From the NCBI GenBank assembly GCA_965202895.1, contig OZ241901.1, positions 2,666,001 through 2,730,000 on the forward strand: a stretch of 64,000 nucleotides of DNA, in the 5' to 3' direction. Source of the DNA: JAJDXW01 sp965202895 (GTDB lineage Bacteria; Pseudomonadota; Gammaproteobacteria; HK1). Every line of letters starts with the position of its first letter. Within the stretch, counting starts at the first letter, position 1. Under the pieces are notes generated by a model. The model saw nothing but the letters and a program-made list of their open reading frames with translations. It ran no database searches and was not told the origin of the DNA. A program made the translations under genes and the position numbers. Positions 62,093 to 64,000 of the stretch are shown here, piece after piece.

Positions 62093-63487
62093 GTGCACAT
62101 TCATCTGGACCCGGTCGGCGGGGTGGCCGGCGACATGTTCGCCGCCGCCCTCCTCGACGCCTTCCCGGAGCGCGCGGAAGGGCTCGCGGCCGGGCTCGCG
62201 GAATGCCGCCTGCACGAGATCGTCCAGGTGCGGTCCGAAACGTTCACGGACGGCACTCTGCGGGGGCGCCGTTTCCACGCCACCCCCGCGTCCGGCGCCG
62301 GGGAGCCCGAGCCGGCTCCGGTCCGCGCCGGCGAGGACCCTCCCGGGCGCGGCCACCCGCACGGTTCCGGGTACGGGCACGGGCACGGGCACGGAGGCCG
62401 GGGCGCCCGCCGCGTCGGCGGGCTTTCCCGGGCGGAGGACGGGGGCCGCGGGGACGGCGGAAGGGAACACGCCGGCGCGGATGCCCCGGGCGCACACCAC
62501 CCCCACCGCCGTTTCGCGGAGATCCGGGCGTGGCTCCGGGAGAGCGGGCTCTCCCGACCGGTCGCGGAGGGGGCGACGGCCATCTTCGCCCTCCTTGCCG
62601 AAGCGGAAGCGGAGGTGCACGGCATCCCGGTCGAGGACGTCACGTTCCACGAGGTCGGGGCGTGGGACTCCATTGCGGACGTCGTCTGCGCGGCCTGGCT
62701 CATCGACTCCCTCACCCCCGCCACCTGGTCCTGCGCGCCGCTCCCCCTCGGGGGCGGACGGGTCCGAACCGCGCACGGGATGCTGCCGACCCCCGCCCCG
62801 GCGACCGCCCTCCTCCTCCGGGGGTTCCCGGCCTTCCATGACGGGGTGGGCGGGGAGCGGGTGACGCCGACCGGAGCAGCGATCCTCCGGCGCCTCGATC
62901 CGACGTTCGAGCCCGCCGGCCTCGGCGGGCGCATCGCGCGAACCGGGCACGGCTTCGGAAGCCGCCGCCTCCCCGGCCTGAGCAACGTCCTGCGGGCGCT
63001 CGTCCTCGACCCCGCCTTCGATGCCGCCTTCGAGCCCGCCGGGGGGTCGAGCGCCTGGCGGGAGGAGACGATCGGGGTGTGCTCGTTCGAGGTGGACGAC
63101 CAGACGGCGGAGGACCTCGCGGTCGGACTCGACCGGCTGCGGGCGGCCGACGGGGTGCTCGACGTGGTCCAGACCCCTTCGTTCGGCAAGAAGGGGCGGA
63201 TGGCGGCGAGCGTGCGGGTGCTTGCCCGGCCGGAGGCGTGTAAGCGGGTGATCGAGCGGTGCTTTGCCGAGACCGCGACGCTCGGGGTACGCTGGCACAA
63301 GGTGCGGCGGGCGGCTCTCGAACGCGAGGAGGCGGTCGCCGACGTGGCCGGCGAGGCGGTCCGGATCAAGCGCGCGCATCGGGCGGGAGGCGAGGTGACG
63401 GTCAAGGCGGAGATGGACGACGTCGCGCACGCGGCCGGCGGGCGGGCCGGGCGGGAGGAACGGCGTCGGCGGGCGGAATCGACGTGA
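62093..63487 (+). CDS. larC: Nickel pincer cofactor biosynthesis protein LarC
   Basis: 464 residues from a GTG start. HIHLDPVGGVAGDMFAAALL at the N-terminus and VTFHEVGAWDSIADVV are the family signatures. Residues about 83-145 are an insert rich in histidine and glycine (GHPHGSGYGHGHGHGG), typical for nickel handling. SFGKKGRMAASVRVLARPE and LGVRWHKVRRAALERE lie in the C-terminal domain. LarC is a CTP-dependent cyclase-like enzyme that inserts nickel into the cofactor of lactate racemase and related enzymes. The stop overlaps larE (GTGA). Confidence 0.93.
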   Translation: MHIHLDPVGGVAGDMFAAALLDAFPERAEGLAAGLAECRLHEIVQVRSETFTDGTLRGRRFHATPASGAGEPEPAPVRAGEDPPGRGHPHGSGYGHGHGHGGRGARRVGGLSRAEDGGRGDGGREHAGADAPGAHHPHRRFAEIRAWLRESGLSRPVAEGATAIFALLAEAEAEVHGIPVEDVTFHEVGAWDSIADVVCAAWLIDSLTPATWSCAPLPLGGGRVRTAHGMLPTPAPATALLLRGFPAFHDGVGGERVTPTGAAILRRLDPTFEPAGLGGRIARTGHGFGSRRLPGLSNVLRALVLDPAFDAAFEPAGGSSAWREETIGVCSFEVDDQTAEDLAVGLDRLRAADGVLDVVQTPSFGKKGRMAASVRVLARPEACKRVIERCFAETATLGVRWHKVRRAALEREEAVADVAGEAVRIKRAHRAGGEVTVKAEMDDVAHAAGGRAGREERRRRAEST

Positions 63488-64000
63488 GCGCATCCACCAC
63501 CGGGCTCGCGGAGCTTCGCCGGCGCCTGGACCGGATCGGGAAGGCGGCGGTCGCGGTGAGTGGCGGGGTCGACAGCATGACCCTCGCGGTCGTAGCCGGC
63601 CGCCGCCTCGGCGCGGATGTGCGGATGTACCACGCGGTGTCTCCCGCGGTCCCGCCCGAGGCCACCCGTCGGGTACGGGCGTACGCGGCGCGCGAAGGAT
63701 GGCGTCTCGAGGTGATGGACGCGGGCGAGTTCGAGGACGCCCGCTACGTGGCGAACCCCGCCAACCGCTGCTACTTCTGCAAGACGAACCTCTACGGGGC
63801 GATGGCCGCCCGCGCGCGGGGAACCCTCGTCTCCGGCACGAACGTGGACGACCTCGGCGACTTCCGCCCCGGGCTCGCCGCCGCCGGCGAGCACGCGGTG
63901 CGCCATCCCTACGTCGAGGCGGGGCTCAGGAAGGACGACGTTCGCGCCCTCGCCCGTTCCCTCCGCCTCGACGACCTCGCGGAGCTGCCGGCCGCCCCCT
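63484..64000 (+). CDS. larE: Pyridinium-3,5-dicarboxylate mononucleotide sulfurtransferase LarE, N-terminal part
   Basis: The gene starts at a GTG overlapping the larC stop and is cut by the window end; 172 residues are visible. The PP-loop is VAVSGGVDSM near residue 24, and NPANRCYFCKTNLY and SGTNVDDLGDFRPG are conserved LarE blocks. LarE activates the dicarboxylate nucleotide with ATP and adds the two sulfurs that will hold nickel. larB is not encoded upstream of larC within the window. Confidence 0.93.
   Translation, partial: MSASTTGLAELRRRLDRIGKAAVAVSGGVDSMTLAVVAGRRLGADVRMYHAVSPAVPPEATRRVRAYAAREGWRLEVMDAGEFEDARYVANPANRCYFCKTNLYGAMAARARGTLVSGTNVDDLGDFRPGLAAAGEHAVRHPYVEAGLRKDDVRALARSLRLDDLAELPAAP

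Overview
The window is very GC-rich, gene-dense DNA with no rRNA, tRNA or CRISPR array that I could find. Gene content points to a proteobacterium, most likely a heterotrophic alphaproteobacterium and less likely a gammaproteobacterium. The evidence is TRAP and ABC importers for organic solutes, a non-pyrrolysine MttB-type methyltransferase with corrinoid protein and ASKHA activator, a GlxA/GbdR-type regulator and nickel-pincer (Lar) genes. This is inferred from gene families, without a phylogenetic marker.

Layout. 1-4.9 kb: the end of a lower-GC leucine-rich-repeat protein, then a two-gene type III restriction-modification system (mod-res). 5-9.2 kb: a frameshifted shikimate-dehydrogenase-like gene and a coupled ring-hydroxylating-oxygenase operon whose third gene is a cytochrome b. 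9.2-21.5 kb: a TIM-barrel aldolase-like protein and PfkB kinase, an Uma2 protein, and two convergent carbohydrate-type ABC importers with one ATPase between them. 22.2-28.4 kb: inositol-3-phosphate synthase, a TauD/TfdA dioxygenase remnant, glycerol kinase and an amino-acid ABC cassette lacking an ATPase. 28.4-37.2 kb: two AAA ATPases and a DNA phosphorothioation (Dnd) cluster: dndC, a 66-aa gene, dndD and a dndE fused to a HerA-like ATPase.

37.4-49 kb: a frameshifted unknown gene, a GbdR-like regulator, then the corrinoid demethylation locus. The locus comprises an MttB-family methyltransferase and an FAD/GcvT dehydrogenase on the minus strand. Divergent from them are a corrinoid protein, a DUF1638 protein, a small 'virulence factor' family protein, a methyl-THF methyltransferase and an ASKHA ferredoxin activator. 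Together they could strip methyl groups from a quaternary amine such as glycine betaine, pass them through cobalamin to tetrahydrofolate, and oxidise the dimethylglycine- or sarcosine-like product.

48.9-54.9 kb: a class II aldolase, an enolase-superfamily enzyme and a complete TRAP transporter, probably for a sugar acid. 54.9-64 kb: a nucleotidyltransferase with a truncated HEPN partner, a small membrane coiled-coil protein, a class III aminotransferase divergent from a ureohydrolase, an AhpD-like protein, a PIF1-type helicase with a WYL-like tail, a YHS protein, and larC with the start of larE.

A family of about 220-250-bp palindromic elements with inverted ends (four full copies and one lone palindrome) occupies intergenic regions in the first 50 kb. 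Several genes are decayed: the aroE-like gene, the TfdA fragment, the HEPN gene, the frameshifted HTH gene and a relic of the DndE-ATPase.
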